64,000 nucleotides of DNA from Stakelama pacifica. Its GTDB lineage: Bacteria > Pseudomonadota > Alphaproteobacteria > Sphingomonadales > Sphingomonadaceae. The notes under the pieces are model-generated. The model was given only the letters and a program-made list of their open reading frames with translations, ran no database searches and was not told the origin of the DNA. Made by a program: the position numbers and the translations under genes. The stretch covers positions 62,001 through 126,000 of the forward strand of contig NZ_SNWD01000011.1 of NCBI RefSeq assembly GCF_004361835.1, read 5' to 3'. The number at the start of each line of letters is the position of its first letter. Position 1 is the stretch's first letter. Below, in pieces: positions 42,138 to 52,177 of the stretch.

Positions 42138-42898
42138 TGACGACTCATCAGACCAAGAGCCTGCGCCCCGATCCCGGTGCGAAAGTCCCCGATACCGCGA
42201 TGGTGATGGCGGCGGGGCTGGGCAAGCGGATGCGCCCGCTCACCGCGATGCGCCCCAAGCCGCTGATCGAAGTCGCGGGCAAGCCGCTGATCGATCACGT
42301 CTTCGACCGGCTCCGCTCGGCCGGGATCAAAAAGGCGGTGGTCAACGTCCATTATCTCGCCGACGCGCTTGAGGCGCATCTGCGCGGCCGGGTGAAGGAT
42401 ATCGAAATTGCCGTGTCGGATGAGCGCGCCGAGCTGCTCGAAACCGGCGGCGGCATAGTCAAGGCGCGCGACCTGATCGGCGATGAACCCTTTCTGTGCG
42501 TCAACAGCGACAATCTGTGGGTCGACGGCCCCACCGATGCGATCCGTTCGCTCGCTGCGCAATGGGATGATGCGACGATGGACGCGCTGCTCCTCGTCGT
42601 TCCGCTTGCGCGCGCCAACAACCATGCGGGGCGCGGCGATTTTCATCTCGACGCCTTCGGGCAGATCACCGAACGGCGTCAGCCCGGGCGCCTTGCCCCC
42701 TTCGTCTATACCGGCGTGCAGATGCTTTCGCCGCGCGTGATCCGCGACTGGCCGGAAGGAGCCTTTTCAACCAATCTGTTCTGGGACCGTGCGATAGAGG
42801 CGGGGCGCGCCTTTGCGCTGGTCCATCAGGGCCAGTGGTTCGATGTCGGCACGCCGCCGGCGATCCGCGCGACCGAAACCCTGCTTGCCGATGGCTGA
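42137..42898 (+). CDS. murU: N-acetylmuramate alpha-1-phosphate uridylyltransferase MurU
   Basis: Transfers UMP to MurNAc 1-phosphate to give UDP-MurNAc in the wall-recycling shunt. The 253-residue nucleotidyltransferase has AAGLGKRMRPLTAMRPKPLIEV (nucleotide-binding signature, about 21-42), the VNSDNLW metal/substrate segment and a C-terminal WFDVGTPPAI motif. Its start overlaps the amgK stop (TAATG). The pairing with AmgK decides the specific call over generic glucose-1-phosphate uridylyl/thymidylyltransferases. Confidence 0.9.
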   Translation: MTTHQTKSLRPDPGAKVPDTAMVMAAGLGKRMRPLTAMRPKPLIEVAGKPLIDHVFDRLRSAGIKKAVVNVHYLADALEAHLRGRVKDIEIAVSDERAELLETGGGIVKARDLIGDEPFLCVNSDNLWVDGPTDAIRSLAAQWDDATMDALLLVVPLARANNHAGRGDFHLDAFGQITERRQPGRLAPFVYTGVQMLSPRVIRDWPEGAFSTNLFWDRAIEAGRAFALVHQGQWFDVGTPPAIRATETLLADG

Positions 42899-45857
42899 GC
42901 GGCGCGGCCCGCATCTTTACACCATTCCGTCGTACCGCGCGTTTGCCGACGCGCTCGCCGACGGATTGCTGCGCCGCTATGGCAAGGATCAGATGACGCT
43001 GGCGCGCGGCGTCATCCTGCTCCCCAACAACCGCGCGATCCGCACGATCAGCGATGCGTTCGTCCGGGCGAGCGGCAACGGCCTGTTGCTCCCGCGACCG
43101 GTCGCGATCGGCGATCCCGAACTCGATGAATCGGCAGGGCCGTTTATCGATCCGGTCGATGATGCAGAGCCGATTCCTCCCGCCGTCGATCCGCTTCAGC
43201 GCCGCATGATCCTCGCCCGGCTGGTGGCGGAGGAGCGTCAGCGCAGCGGCGAACCCGTCGATGCGGCGGAGGCGGTGCGGCTTGCCGGAGAACTTGCCCG
43301 AACGCTCGACCAGTTGCTGGTCGAGGAAGTGCCGCCGCACGCGCTTCGCCAGATCGAGCTGACCGATGGCCTGTCGCAGCATTGGGAAGCGTCGCTTCGC
43401 CTGTTCGAAATCGTGCTCGACCGCTGGCCCAAAGAGCTCGAACGCCTCGGCCGGATCGACCTTGCCGAGCGTCGCCGCCGGTTGCTCGACCGGGTCGCGC
43501 GCCACTGGAAGGCGAACCCGCCCGCCGCGTTCGTCTGTGCCGCCGGGATCACCGGTTCCGCGCCCGCTGTCGCGCGGATGCTGCGCACCGTCGCTGATCT
43601 TCCGACCGGCATGGTGGTGCTGCCCGGCCTTGCCACCAATATGCCCGACGATCAGTGGGACGCGCTCGGCCCGCATCCCAAAGATTCGGTGACGGGCAGG
43701 CGCAAACGGTCGATCGAAACGCATCCCCAGTTTCACCTGAAGCTGCTGCTCGACCGGATGAGCGTTGCGCGTGGCGAGGTGCGCACCTGGCGCGGCGGGA
43801 GCGAGCATGACGCCGACCCGCCGCGCAGCCGCGCCATCGCCAATGCGCTCGCCCCTCCCGAATTTACGCGGGGCTGGACCGACCTGCCATCTTCCGAGCG
43901 CCGTCTGTCGGGCGTCTCGGTGCTCGAACTTGCGGGGCCGGGCGACGAGGCGCAGGCAGTCGCCATCGCGCTGCGTCAGGCGCTGGAGACGCCGGAACGT
44001 ACTGCCGCGCTCGTTACCCCCGATCGTGCGCTCGCCCGGCGTGTCGCGGCGCATTGCGCGCGGTGGAACATCGCGGTGGACGACAGTGCGGGGCAGCCGC
44101 TTTCCATGCTGCCGCCCGGTACCTTCCTGCTCGCGCTCGCAGAGGCGGCGGCACAGCATTTCGCGCCGCTGCCGCTGCTCGGGCTGCTCAAACATCCGCT
44201 GGTGCGCGCCGGCGAGGGGCGCACCGAATGGCTGGGCGGGGTCCGGCTGATCGACCTTGCGCTGCGCGGGCCGCGTCCTGCCATGGGGCTATCCGGAATC
44301 GATGCGCATCTCGCCGATCAGGAGGGGCGCACCGGCGCCGTCCGCCGTGCAGCGCTCGCCCCATGGGAGGCGGCCCGCCCGCTGCTCGAACCCATTGCCG
44401 CGACCTTCGCCGCCGGGCCGCAGCCGATGAGCAGCCTCATCGCCGCGATGCGCGAAGCCGCCGAGGCTTTGTGCGGCGAAATGCTCTGGTCGCGCCCCGA
44501 CGGGCGTCAGGGGGCGCAACTGCTCGACGCGCTGGAGCGGGAGGGCGATCGCGGTCCGGCACTGGTCGATCCCGCATCGCTTGGGCCCATGCTGCGCACG
44601 CTGATGGACGAAAGCGCGGTTCGCCCGCAACAGGGCGGCCATCCCCGCCTTGCCATTTACGGTTTGCTGGAGGCGCAGCTTCAGACCGCCGATGTCATGG
44701 TGCTGGCAGGGCTCAACGAAGGCGTCTGGCCCGGCCTGCCATCGCCCGATCCCTGGCTCGCCCCGCGCATCCGCAGCGAACTCAACCTGCCCGGCCTCGA
44801 ACGGCGTATCGGCCTTTCGGCACATGACCTTGCCAATGCACTGGGCGGTCAGCAGGTACTGCTCACCCGCGCGCGCCGCGATGCCAGCGCGCCGACCATC
44901 GCCTCGCGCTTCTGGCTGCGGCTGGAAGCGCTGTCGGGCGGGCTCTCCCGCGCCACGGATATCGGCGACTGGGCCATGGCGCTCGACCGTCCGGAGACCT
45001 TCGACCCGGTCGATCGCCCCGCGCCATGCCCGCCGGTCGCGGACCGTCCGACCAAATTGTCCGTCACCGAAGTCGACCGCCTCAAAGCCGACCCCTTCGC
45101 TTTTTACGCGCGGCGGATGCTCGGGCTTAGCCCGCTCGACGCGGTCGATGCCGATCCCAGCGCGGCATGGCGCGGGACGGAGGTGCACCGCGTGCTCGAA
45201 ATCTGGGCGCGCGAGGACCAGTGCGATCCGACCCGGCTTCGCGATCGTGCGCTCGCCATGCTGAAGGATGCGCATCCGATGATGCGCGCGCTCTGGCAAC
45301 CCCGGCTGATGGAAGCGATCGACTGGATCGCGGCTCAGCTTGCCGCGCAGGCAGCGACAGGCCGCAGCGTCATCGATGTCGAAAAACGCGGGGAGATCGC
45401 CATTGCCGGGGTGACGCTTTCGGGCACCTATGACCGGATCGACCGGCTGCCCGATGGTGGCCTTGCCATTGTCGATTACAAGACCGGAAAACCGCCATCG
45501 CCGCGTGCTGTCCGTGCGGGCTTCAGCCTGCAACTGGGGCTTCTGGGCCTGATCGCCGAACGCGGCGGCTTCGCCAATGTGGACGGGACGGCGCGCGCCT
45601 TCGAATATTGGTCGCTGTCGCGCAATGTGCAGGGCGGGTTCGGTTATATCGACTCGCCGGTCGATCCGAAAAAGAAAGAACCCGTGCCCGCAGAGGATTT
45701 CGTCGCCATCGCCGCCGAAAACTTCACCGAAGCCTGTGCCCGATGGCTGACCGGCGCCGAACCCTTCACGGCAAAGCTCAACCCCGAATATGCCAATTAT
45801 CCCGATTATGACCAGTTAATGCGCCGCGACGAATGGTATGGCCGTGAGCGGGGCTGA
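42891..45857 (+). CDS. addB: AddB subunit of the AddAB helicase-nuclease (double-strand break repair)
   Basis: The AddAB complex resects double-strand ends for RecA loading, replacing RecBCD in alphaproteobacteria. The 988-residue AddB has an inactivated helicase-like fold and a C-terminal PDDEXK nuclease domain (about 735-985). The latter has the PFAFYARRMLGL segment, WRGTEVHRVLE, and the catalytic core GTYDRIDRLPDGGLAIVDYKTGKPP. No Fe-S cysteines of the Firmicute type are evident. ATG 42891 overlaps murU by 8 bases; the addA start lies inside its last codons. Confidence 0.94.
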   Translation: MAERRGPHLYTIPSYRAFADALADGLLRRYGKDQMTLARGVILLPNNRAIRTISDAFVRASGNGLLLPRPVAIGDPELDESAGPFIDPVDDAEPIPPAVDPLQRRMILARLVAEERQRSGEPVDAAEAVRLAGELARTLDQLLVEEVPPHALRQIELTDGLSQHWEASLRLFEIVLDRWPKELERLGRIDLAERRRRLLDRVARHWKANPPAAFVCAAGITGSAPAVARMLRTVADLPTGMVVLPGLATNMPDDQWDALGPHPKDSVTGRRKRSIETHPQFHLKLLLDRMSVARGEVRTWRGGSEHDADPPRSRAIANALAPPEFTRGWTDLPSSERRLSGVSVLELAGPGDEAQAVAIALRQALETPERTAALVTPDRALARRVAAHCARWNIAVDDSAGQPLSMLPPGTFLLALAEAAAQHFAPLPLLGLLKHPLVRAGEGRTEWLGGVRLIDLALRGPRPAMGLSGIDAHLADQEGRTGAVRRAALAPWEAARPLLEPIAATFAAGPQPMSSLIAAMREAAEALCGEMLWSRPDGRQGAQLLDALEREGDRGPALVDPASLGPMLRTLMDESAVRPQQGGHPRLAIYGLLEAQLQTADVMVLAGLNEGVWPGLPSPDPWLAPRIRSELNLPGLERRIGLSAHDLANALGGQQVLLTRARRDASAPTIASRFWLRLEALSGGLSRATDIGDWAMALDRPETFDPVDRPAPCPPVADRPTKLSVTEVDRLKADPFAFYARRMLGLSPLDAVDADPSAAWRGTEVHRVLEIWAREDQCDPTRLRDRALAMLKDAHPMMRALWQPRLMEAIDWIAAQLAAQAATGRSVIDVEKRGEIAIAGVTLSGTYDRIDRLPDGGLAIVDYKTGKPPSPRAVRAGFSLQLGLLGLIAERGGFANVDGTARAFEYWSLSRNVQGGFGYIDSPVDPKKKEPVPAEDFVAIAAENFTEACARWLTGAEPFTAKLNPEYANYPDYDQLMRRDEWYGRERG

Positions 45858-48800
45858 GGTGAAGCGCCTCCCCACGCTGAAGGGCGATCAGGCGCGGGCG
45901 AGCGATCCCGTTCGTCATGTCTGGCTTTCCGCCTCTGCCGGAACCGGCAAGACTCAGGTGCTCACCGCGCGCGTGTTCCGCCTGCTCCTGCGCGGGGTCG
46001 ATCCGGGCGCGATCCTGTGCCTGACCTTTACCAAGGCCGGGGCCGCCGAAATGGCCTCTCGCATCAGCAATACGCTCGCCCGCTGGGTGCGGATGGACCG
46101 GCACGATCTGTTCAACGATCTGCGCGCGCTGGGTGAGGATGGCACGCCGGAGCAGCAGGCGCTCGCCCGGACGCTTTTCGCCCGTGTGCTCGACGCACCC
46201 GGCGGCGGTATCCGCATTCAGACGATCCACAGCTTTTGCCAGACGTTGCTCTCCGCCTTTCCGGTCGAGGCGGGGCTGGTCCCCGGCTTCCGCCCGCTCG
46301 ATGCGCGCGAAGAAGCGGTACTCGCCCGCGAAGCGCTCGCCGAATTGCTGGAGGAAGAGGCGCGCAACGGCGGCACCCGCTATGCCGATGCGGTGGGCGA
46401 ATTGTCGTTGCGCATGGGTGAGGGGCAGGCCGAGGCATTCCTTGCCGCCTGCGCAAAGGCCCCGGAGGCGCTGGAGCGGCTGCCGACCGGAATCCAGCCC
46501 TATCTCCGCCGCGCGCTCGACCTGCCCTCAGGCGATATTGACGAGGAGGTCGCTACTGCCTGCGCCGATGACCGTTTCGATTGTGCAGGCCTTCGTCGCG
46601 TCCTTGCCGCCAACCGCATCTGGGGGCTGAAACAAGCTACGCAGCATGGCGATCTGATCGAACGCTGGCTCGCCGCCGATGCTCAGGCGCGCGCCGCGAT
46701 GCTCGACGCGCTGGTCGGTGTGTTCCACACGACAAAAGGGGAACCGCGCGCCTACTCGAAAAAGCTGATCGAGGCCGATCCCGATTATCCCGAAATCGCG
46801 ATCAGGCTGGGCGAAGTTTGCGCCGACCTGATCTCGATGCGCGCCCGCGCAGCCTATGCCGATCTGCTGGCCCGCGCGCTCGATGTCGGGCGGGCTTATG
46901 CGCAGGGCTATGCACGCGCCAAGCGGCGGGCGGGCGCGGTCGATTTCGATGATCTGATCCGCCGGACGCTCCACCTGCTGGCCCAGCCCGGCATGGGCGA
47001 ATGGATCCGCTTCAAACTCGACCAGACCACCGATCATATCCTGATCGACGAGGCGCAGGACACCAACTGGTCGCAATGGACCATCGTTCAGGCGATGGCC
47101 GATGAATTTTTCGCGGGCGAAGGGGCGGGGGGCGACCGCGCGCGTACGCTGTTCACCGTGGGCGATTATAAACAGGCGATTTTCGGCTTTCAGGGCACCG
47201 ACCCCTGGTATTTCGAACTGGCCGAACGGCATTTCGAACGCCTCGCCGATCTGCGGCCCGATTTCGAAGTCGATGCGCCCCGGCTCGAAAGCATGTCGCT
47301 CACCCATAGCTTCCGCTCGACCCGGCCGGTGCTCGAATTCGTCGATGCCGCCATCGCCGCGCTGCCCCAGCCCGGCATGGGCAGTTTCAGCGAAAGCGAA
47401 CCCCATGCCAGCGAAGTGGCCGGGCCGGGCCGCGTGACGCTGCTCCCGCCCGTCGTCGAGGGCGGTAGTGATGCGGAGGAAGAGGGCTGGGTCGATGACG
47501 CGACCCGCGAGGTTGCAAAGCGCGTCGCCCGTTCGGTGCGCGATATGATCGATTCCGGCCATATGCTCGAAAGCAAGGGCAGGCCGCTTCGTCCCGAAGA
47601 TGTGATGATCCTGGTCAAGCGGCGCGGCGAACTCGCCTCGCTGCTCGTCGCGCGGCTCTATGCCGAAGGGGTGCCGGTCGCCGGCGTCGATCGCCTGCGC
47701 CTCAACGCGCCGCTTGCCGTGCAGGACCTGCTCGCCGCGGTGCGGTTCGCGCTTCAGCCCGACGATGACCTGTCGCTCGCCTCGCTGCTTGTCTCGCCGC
47801 TGATCGGCTGGAGTCAGGACGACCTGATGGCAACGGCGGAGCGGCAGCGCGGATCGCTCTGGCGGTATCTTCGCGGCACGGTGACGCCTGATCGGCTCGA
47901 ACCGCTCTACACGCTGCTGCGCCGCGCCGATATCGCGACGCCCTATCGCTTTCTTGAGGAAATCCTCTCCGGTCCGCTCGATGGGCGGCGCAAATTGCTG
48001 CGACGGCTGGGTGAGGAAGCGCGCGATCCGATTTCGGAACTGCTCAACGCTGCGCTTCAGTTCGAGGCGCTTTCTACCCCGTCGCTGCAACGCTTTCTCG
48101 ACTGGTTCGACCGGGGCGAGGTGGAGATTGTCCGCGATCCCTCACAACCGCGCGATGCCGTGCGGGTGATGACCGCCCATGGCGCAAAGGGGTTGCAGGC
48201 GCCGCTCGTCATTCTTGCCGATGCGACGGTCGATCCGACGCAGAACCGTCGCGACATTCTCGGTTGGCGCCCCGAGGGGGGGGAGGGGCCACGCCTGCCG
48301 ATCTTCCGCCCGCGCGCCGCCGAACGCGGCGGCCCGCTCGCCGAGGCGATGGCTGAGACCGAGCGCAAGGAGCTGGAAGAGCATTGGCGGCTCTTTTACG
48401 TCGCCGCGACGCGTGCCGAGGAGCAGCTGATCGTCACCGGCGCGCTGGGGCCGAAGGCAAAGGGCGTGCCGCCGCAGATGAGCTGGTATCAGGCCGCCAG
48501 CGCCGCGATGCGGGCGCTTGGGGTTGCCGGGGAGGACAGCGAAGCGCTGACCTTTGACGGGACCAGCCACCACGATCCCGTGCCGGTCCGCGAAGGACAG
48601 CAGACAGCGCCGGAGCCGAGCGCGCTTCCCGGCTGGTTGCACCGCGACCCGCCGCAGGAATCGCGCCCGCCGCGACCGCTCGCCCCGTCGTCGCTGGGGG
48701 AGGACCGCGTCGCCGACCCGCCGCCATCGCCAGCGATGCGCGACGCTGCCGAGCGCGGGCGGCTGCTCCATGCGCTGTTCGAACGCCTGCCTTCGCTGGG

Positions 48801-49275
48801 CGCGGATCGGCGGCGTGACGCCGCGCTGATCTGGCTGGAGAAAAGCGGCGGCGTGGCGGATGCCGAAACGCGCGCCGAAATCGCCGACGCCGCCTGCGCG
48901 ATCCTCGCCGACCCGGCCTTTGCCGATATCTTCAGCGGCGATGCGCTGGTCGAAGCACCGATTGTCGCGGTCGTCGATGGCGATGTGATTTCGGGCACGG
49001 TCGATCGGCTGATCGTCACTGACAGCAAAATCCGCGTCGTGGATTTCAAGACCGGGCGACGCGCACCCGCGACGCTCGACGCCATTCCCGAATACCATCT
49101 GCGCCAGATGGCTGCCTATGTCGGCGCTTTGCGCGCGATCTTTCCGGGGCGCGTTGTGGAGGCCGCATTGCTCTACACCGCTGCGCCGCGCCTGTTCGTT
49201 CTGCCCGATGCGCTGCTCGTCGCCGCGAAGCGTGACTTCGCGCCTCAGCAGGAAAGGTTGCAACTCGGTGGTTGA
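45838..49275 (+). CDS. addA: AddA subunit of the AddAB helicase-nuclease
   Basis: A 1145-residue UvrD-family 3'-5' helicase with a C-terminal nuclease. Motifs: Walker A SASAGTGKTQ (31-40), IHSFCQTLL (motif Ic region), Walker B LIDEAQDTNWSQW, GDYKQAIFGFQG (motif III), TAHGAKGLQAP (motif V), and LFYVAATRAEEQL (motif VI). The nuclease core is ISGTVDRLIVTDSKIRVVDFKTGR near residue 1060-1080. It overlaps addB by 20 bases, consistent with equimolar synthesis of the two subunits. Confidence 0.95.
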   Translation: MAVSGAEVKRLPTLKGDQARASDPVRHVWLSASAGTGKTQVLTARVFRLLLRGVDPGAILCLTFTKAGAAEMASRISNTLARWVRMDRHDLFNDLRALGEDGTPEQQALARTLFARVLDAPGGGIRIQTIHSFCQTLLSAFPVEAGLVPGFRPLDAREEAVLAREALAELLEEEARNGGTRYADAVGELSLRMGEGQAEAFLAACAKAPEALERLPTGIQPYLRRALDLPSGDIDEEVATACADDRFDCAGLRRVLAANRIWGLKQATQHGDLIERWLAADAQARAAMLDALVGVFHTTKGEPRAYSKKLIEADPDYPEIAIRLGEVCADLISMRARAAYADLLARALDVGRAYAQGYARAKRRAGAVDFDDLIRRTLHLLAQPGMGEWIRFKLDQTTDHILIDEAQDTNWSQWTIVQAMADEFFAGEGAGGDRARTLFTVGDYKQAIFGFQGTDPWYFELAERHFERLADLRPDFEVDAPRLESMSLTHSFRSTRPVLEFVDAAIAALPQPGMGSFSESEPHASEVAGPGRVTLLPPVVEGGSDAEEEGWVDDATREVAKRVARSVRDMIDSGHMLESKGRPLRPEDVMILVKRRGELASLLVARLYAEGVPVAGVDRLRLNAPLAVQDLLAAVRFALQPDDDLSLASLLVSPLIGWSQDDLMATAERQRGSLWRYLRGTVTPDRLEPLYTLLRRADIATPYRFLEEILSGPLDGRRKLLRRLGEEARDPISELLNAALQFEALSTPSLQRFLDWFDRGEVEIVRDPSQPRDAVRVMTAHGAKGLQAPLVILADATVDPTQNRRDILGWRPEGGEGPRLPIFRPRAAERGGPLAEAMAETERKELEEHWRLFYVAATRAEEQLIVTGALGPKAKGVPPQMSWYQAASAAMRALGVAGEDSEALTFDGTSHHDPVPVREGQQTAPEPSALPGWLHRDPPQESRPPRPLAPSSLGEDRVADPPPSPAMRDAAERGRLLHALFERLPSLGADRRRDAALIWLEKSGGVADAETRAEIADAACAILADPAFADIFSGDALVEAPIVAVVDGDVISGTVDRLIVTDSKIRVVDFKTGRRAPATLDAIPEYHLRQMAAYVGALRAIFPGRVVEAALLYTAAPRLFVLPDALLVAAKRDFAPQQERLQLGG

Positions 49276-49327
49276 GCCGAAGCGTGTTCGTTCATAGATA
49301 GAACGCCTGTTTAAAGGAGTGTTACCC

Positions 49328-49648
49328 ATGGCGACCAAGCCGATCACCGATGATAGTTTCGAACAGGACGTGCTGAATGCGGATAAGCCCGTGCTTGTGG
49401 ACTTCTGGGCCGAATGGTGCGGTCCGTGCAAGATGATCGGCCCCGCTCTGGAAGAAATCGCCGGCGAACTCGCCGATCAGGTCACGATCGCCAAGATCAA
49501 TATCGACGAAAATCCCGAAGCGCCGGGCAAATATGGCGTTCGCGGCATCCCGACCATGATCCTGTTCAAGGATGGTCAGGTATCGTCGACGAAGGTCGGC
49601 GCGGCCCCGAAGAGCCAACTGAAATCATGGCTGGAAAGCGAACTCTGA
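49328..49648 (+). CDS. trxA: Thioredoxin 1
   Basis: The main cytoplasmic disulfide reductant. 106 residues, with the active site WCGPC (C31/C34), the DFWAEW lead-in and the cis-proline [15 protein letters not shown] lies 8 bases before ATG 49328. It is 52 bases downstream of addA on the same strand and ends 5 bases from the convergent inositol-phosphatase-like gene. Confidence 0.97.
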   Translation: MATKPITDDSFEQDVLNADKPVLVDFWAEWCGPCKMIGPALEEIAGELADQVTIAKINIDENPEAPGKYGVRGIPTMILFKDGQVSSTKVGAAPKSQLKSWLESEL

Positions 49649-49653
49649 TCGCT

Positions 49654-50448
49654 TCAGCCGAGTAAGGATCGCATCGCTTCATCCCAGATTTGCGGGGATG
49701 AAGCGGCGATCATACCGGTGCGCGCATCGCCCAGTCGATAGGGTGATCCGTCAAGCCGCGCGATGCGCCCGCCCGCTTCGGTCAGGAACAGCGTTCCCGC
49801 CGCATGATCCCAGGGAAGCGTGCGCTCGAAAATCGTCACGTCATTCTGACCCAGCACCAGGCGCGGATATTGTTCTGCGGCACAGCGGGGAATGTCGACA
49901 ATCTCGAATTTACCGCTGGCGCGTGCCGTGATGATCTGGCACTGATCGGGGGGCATGAAATAGGTCGCCAACCCGGCGACTGGTAACGGACCGTCGCTTC
50001 GCCGCGCCATGACCCGCTCTTCGTTGATATAGGCACCGCCGCCGCGCATGGCATGGCACATCCGCTGGTTCAGCGGGTCGTAGATCCAGCCGGCAGCGAC
50101 CCGATCGCCGTCACCCAGCGCGACCATCACGCCGAAGGGGGCACGCCCCGCCGCGAAATTGCCGGTGCCATCGACCGGATCGATAATCCATTGCAGCCCG
50201 GTACCGACCTGTTCGAGGATTGCAGGGTCCGCCGCGCATGCCTCTTCCCCGATCACCCGCGCTTCCGGCAGCAACGCCGCCAGCCCTTCGGAAAGCCGCG
50301 CCTCGCTCTCCCGATCGGCGATCGTCACCCAGTCATCGGGTGATTTTTCTTCCTTCTCACCCGCGCTCAGATTGCGGAAGCGCGGCAGGATGATCGTTTC
50401 CGAAACCTCGCGGATCAGTGCCGATACGGGCTCGTACAGGTCATGCAT
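49654..50448 (-). CDS. Inositol monophosphatase family protein
   Basis: A metal-dependent phosphatase of 264 residues. It has the family motifs GEEA (E68/E69), IIDPVDGTGNFAAG (metal ligands D90 and D93) and PWDHAAGTLFLTEAGG near residues 205-220. The substrate may be inositol phosphate, histidinol phosphate, or another small phosphomonoester; the sequence alone does not decide. Its start codon overlaps the argJ stop by one base (TGATG), so the two are co-translated. Confidence 0.9.
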   Translation of the reverse strand: MHDLYEPVSALIREVSETIILPRFRNLSAGEKEEKSPDDWVTIADRESEARLSEGLAALLPEARVIGEEACAADPAILEQVGTGLQWIIDPVDGTGNFAAGRAPFGVMVALGDGDRVAAGWIYDPLNQRMCHAMRGGGAYINEERVMARRSDGPLPVAGLATYFMPPDQCQIITARASGKFEIVDIPRCAAEQYPRLVLGQNDVTIFERTLPWDHAAGTLFLTEAGGRIARLDGSPYRLGDARTGMIAASSPQIWDEAMRSLLG

Positions 50449-51677
50449 CAGCTACGATAATCCGCATTGATCGAAATATAGCCATGGGTCAGATCGCAGG
50501 TCCAGACGGTCGCGCGACCCTCGCCGATCCCCAGATCGACGCCGATTTCGATCTCGCTGCCTTTCAAATGTGCGGCCACCGGTGCCTCGTCATATCCATC
50601 GACCGCAAGCCCGTTTTTCGCCACCTGCGTCGCGCCGAAGCGGATCGAAAGCTTGTCGCGTTCCGCAGGTTCGCCTGCCTTGCCCACCGCCATGACAACC
50701 CGGCCCCAATTGGCGTCCTCGCCCGCGATCGCGGTCTTGACCAGCGGCGAATTGGCGATCGACAGCGCCACGCGATGCGCGCTGGAATCGCTGTCCGCGC
50801 CCTCGACCGCGATGCTGATGAACTTCGTTGCGCCTTCGCCATCGCGCACCACCAGATGCGCCAATTGCAGGCACAGATCGGCAAGCGCCGCGCGAAACGC
50901 ATCGGCCCCGTCGCTCTCTGCATCTTCCAGCGGCGCATTGCCCGCCTTGCCCGTGGCGAAGGCAAGCACTGTGTCGCTGGTCGAAGTGTCGCTATCGACC
51001 GTGATGCAGGAAAAGCTGCGGCCATTGGCATCGCGCAGCGCATCGGCCAGAAACTCCGGAGTCGCCGCGGCATCGGTGAAGATGAAGCCCAGCATCGTCG
51101 CCATGTCGGGCGCGATCATGCCCGACCCTTTGATGATCCCGGCGAGCGTCACCGTCTTCCCATCGACGACCGCGCTCGTCACCGCTGCCTTGGGAAAGGT
51201 ATCGGTGGTCATGATCGTAGCAGCGGCGTCTTCCCATCCACACGGATCGGCAGTGAAGGCGGCGTCCAGCCCGGCCTCAGCCTTGTCGACGGGAAGCGGC
51301 ACCCCGATCACGCCCGTCGATGCGACGAACACGTCCGAAGGCTCGCAGCCCAGCCGCCCCGCCACGCGCGCTGCAATCGCCTCCACCGCCTCGCGACCAC
51401 GGTTTCCGGTAAAAGCGTTCGAATTGCCCGCATTCACCACCAGCGCCCGTGCGCGCCCCAGCACCAGCGCCTTGCGACACCATTCGACTTCGGGCGAGGG
51501 GCATTTGCTCTGCGTCGTCACGCCCGCAACGCTGGTGCCTTCCTCCAGCGTCACGAAGGTAAGGTCGGCGCGATCCCATTCCTTGTACCGCGCGCGCGCG
51601 GTGCGGAGCGTCACGCCGCCGATCGGCGGCAGCGCGGGAAAATGATCGGGGGCAAGCGGGGAAATGGCGGACGACAC
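50448..51677 (-). CDS. argJ: Bifunctional ornithine acetyltransferase / N-acetylglutamate synthase ArgJ
   Basis: Transfers acetyl from N-acetylornithine to glutamate in the cyclic arginine pathway. 409 residues. The self-cleavage site is the Thr in APDMATMLGF (T194), which becomes the nucleophile of the beta chain. Other family segments are KCPSPEVEWCRKAL, VVNAGNSNAFTGNRG, FVASTGVIGVPLP, and the C-terminal THGYISINADYRS. GTG 51677 has GGGAG 8 bases upstream and gives the family N-terminus (SSAISPLAPDHFPALPPIGGV); more upstream starts add unlikely sequence. Confidence 0.95.
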   Translation of the reverse strand: MSSAISPLAPDHFPALPPIGGVTLRTARARYKEWDRADLTFVTLEEGTSVAGVTTQSKCPSPEVEWCRKALVLGRARALVVNAGNSNAFTGNRGREAVEAIAARVAGRLGCEPSDVFVASTGVIGVPLPVDKAEAGLDAAFTADPCGWEDAAATIMTTDTFPKAAVTSAVVDGKTVTLAGIIKGSGMIAPDMATMLGFIFTDAAATPEFLADALRDANGRSFSCITVDSDTSTSDTVLAFATGKAGNAPLEDAESDGADAFRAALADLCLQLAHLVVRDGEGATKFISIAVEGADSDSSAHRVALSIANSPLVKTAIAGEDANWGRVVMAVGKAGEPAERDKLSIRFGATQVAKNGLAVDGYDEAPVAAHLKGSEIEIGVDLGIGEGRATVWTCDLTHGYISINADYRS

Positions 51678-51904
51678 GGACGAACTCCCGCGAGAATGGC
51701 TGATGCCCAGCGTTGGTAACGGCAAGGCGCGCGAAGGCAAGGGGCAGCGGATCGACGAACACTATCTGTGGTGAAAGCGAGGGGATGTCTCTTTCGGTCC
51801 ATGGATCGCCGAACTTTTGTTGGACGAATGGCGGGCGGCTTACTATGTCGGCTGGGATTCGTGCCGCCACGGCAACGGTTTTCGCTCGCTAACGGGATTG
51901 TATC

Positions 51905-52177
51905 TTGCAGCTTTTGCTGTTTCTTTCCGCGCTTCTCACCGGCCTTACCGGCGTCATCGCCGGTGACCGTACGGTCGAGCGCAGTCAGATCGAGCGGCTG
52001 GGCGATGTGGTCGCGGAACAGGTGCGCGGCACGGCGCAGCCTGCGGTGGTGCGGCAGCACGCGGCCTATTGCCCGACGCTCGCCATGGTGTCGCGATCCG
52101 TACCGCGCATTCTCTTCAACGAGCCGATCGGCCACGCGCTGCATGCGCTGGGCATCGATACGCGCCGGCTGGAATAG
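51905..52177 (+). CDS. Small hypothetical exported or membrane protein
   Basis: A possible 90-residue protein starting at TTG 51905. It has a hydrophobic N-terminus (MQLLLFLSALLTGLTGVIAGD) like a signal peptide or anchor, then a helical segment with one Cys. It lies between argJ and secA on the secA strand. I do not recognise a family. The weak start and the competing antisense open frame make it only moderately supported. Confidence 0.5.
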   Translation: MQLLLFLSALLTGLTGVIAGDRTVERSQIERLGDVVAEQVRGTAQPAVVRQHAAYCPTLAMVSRSVPRILFNEPIGHALHALGIDTRRLE

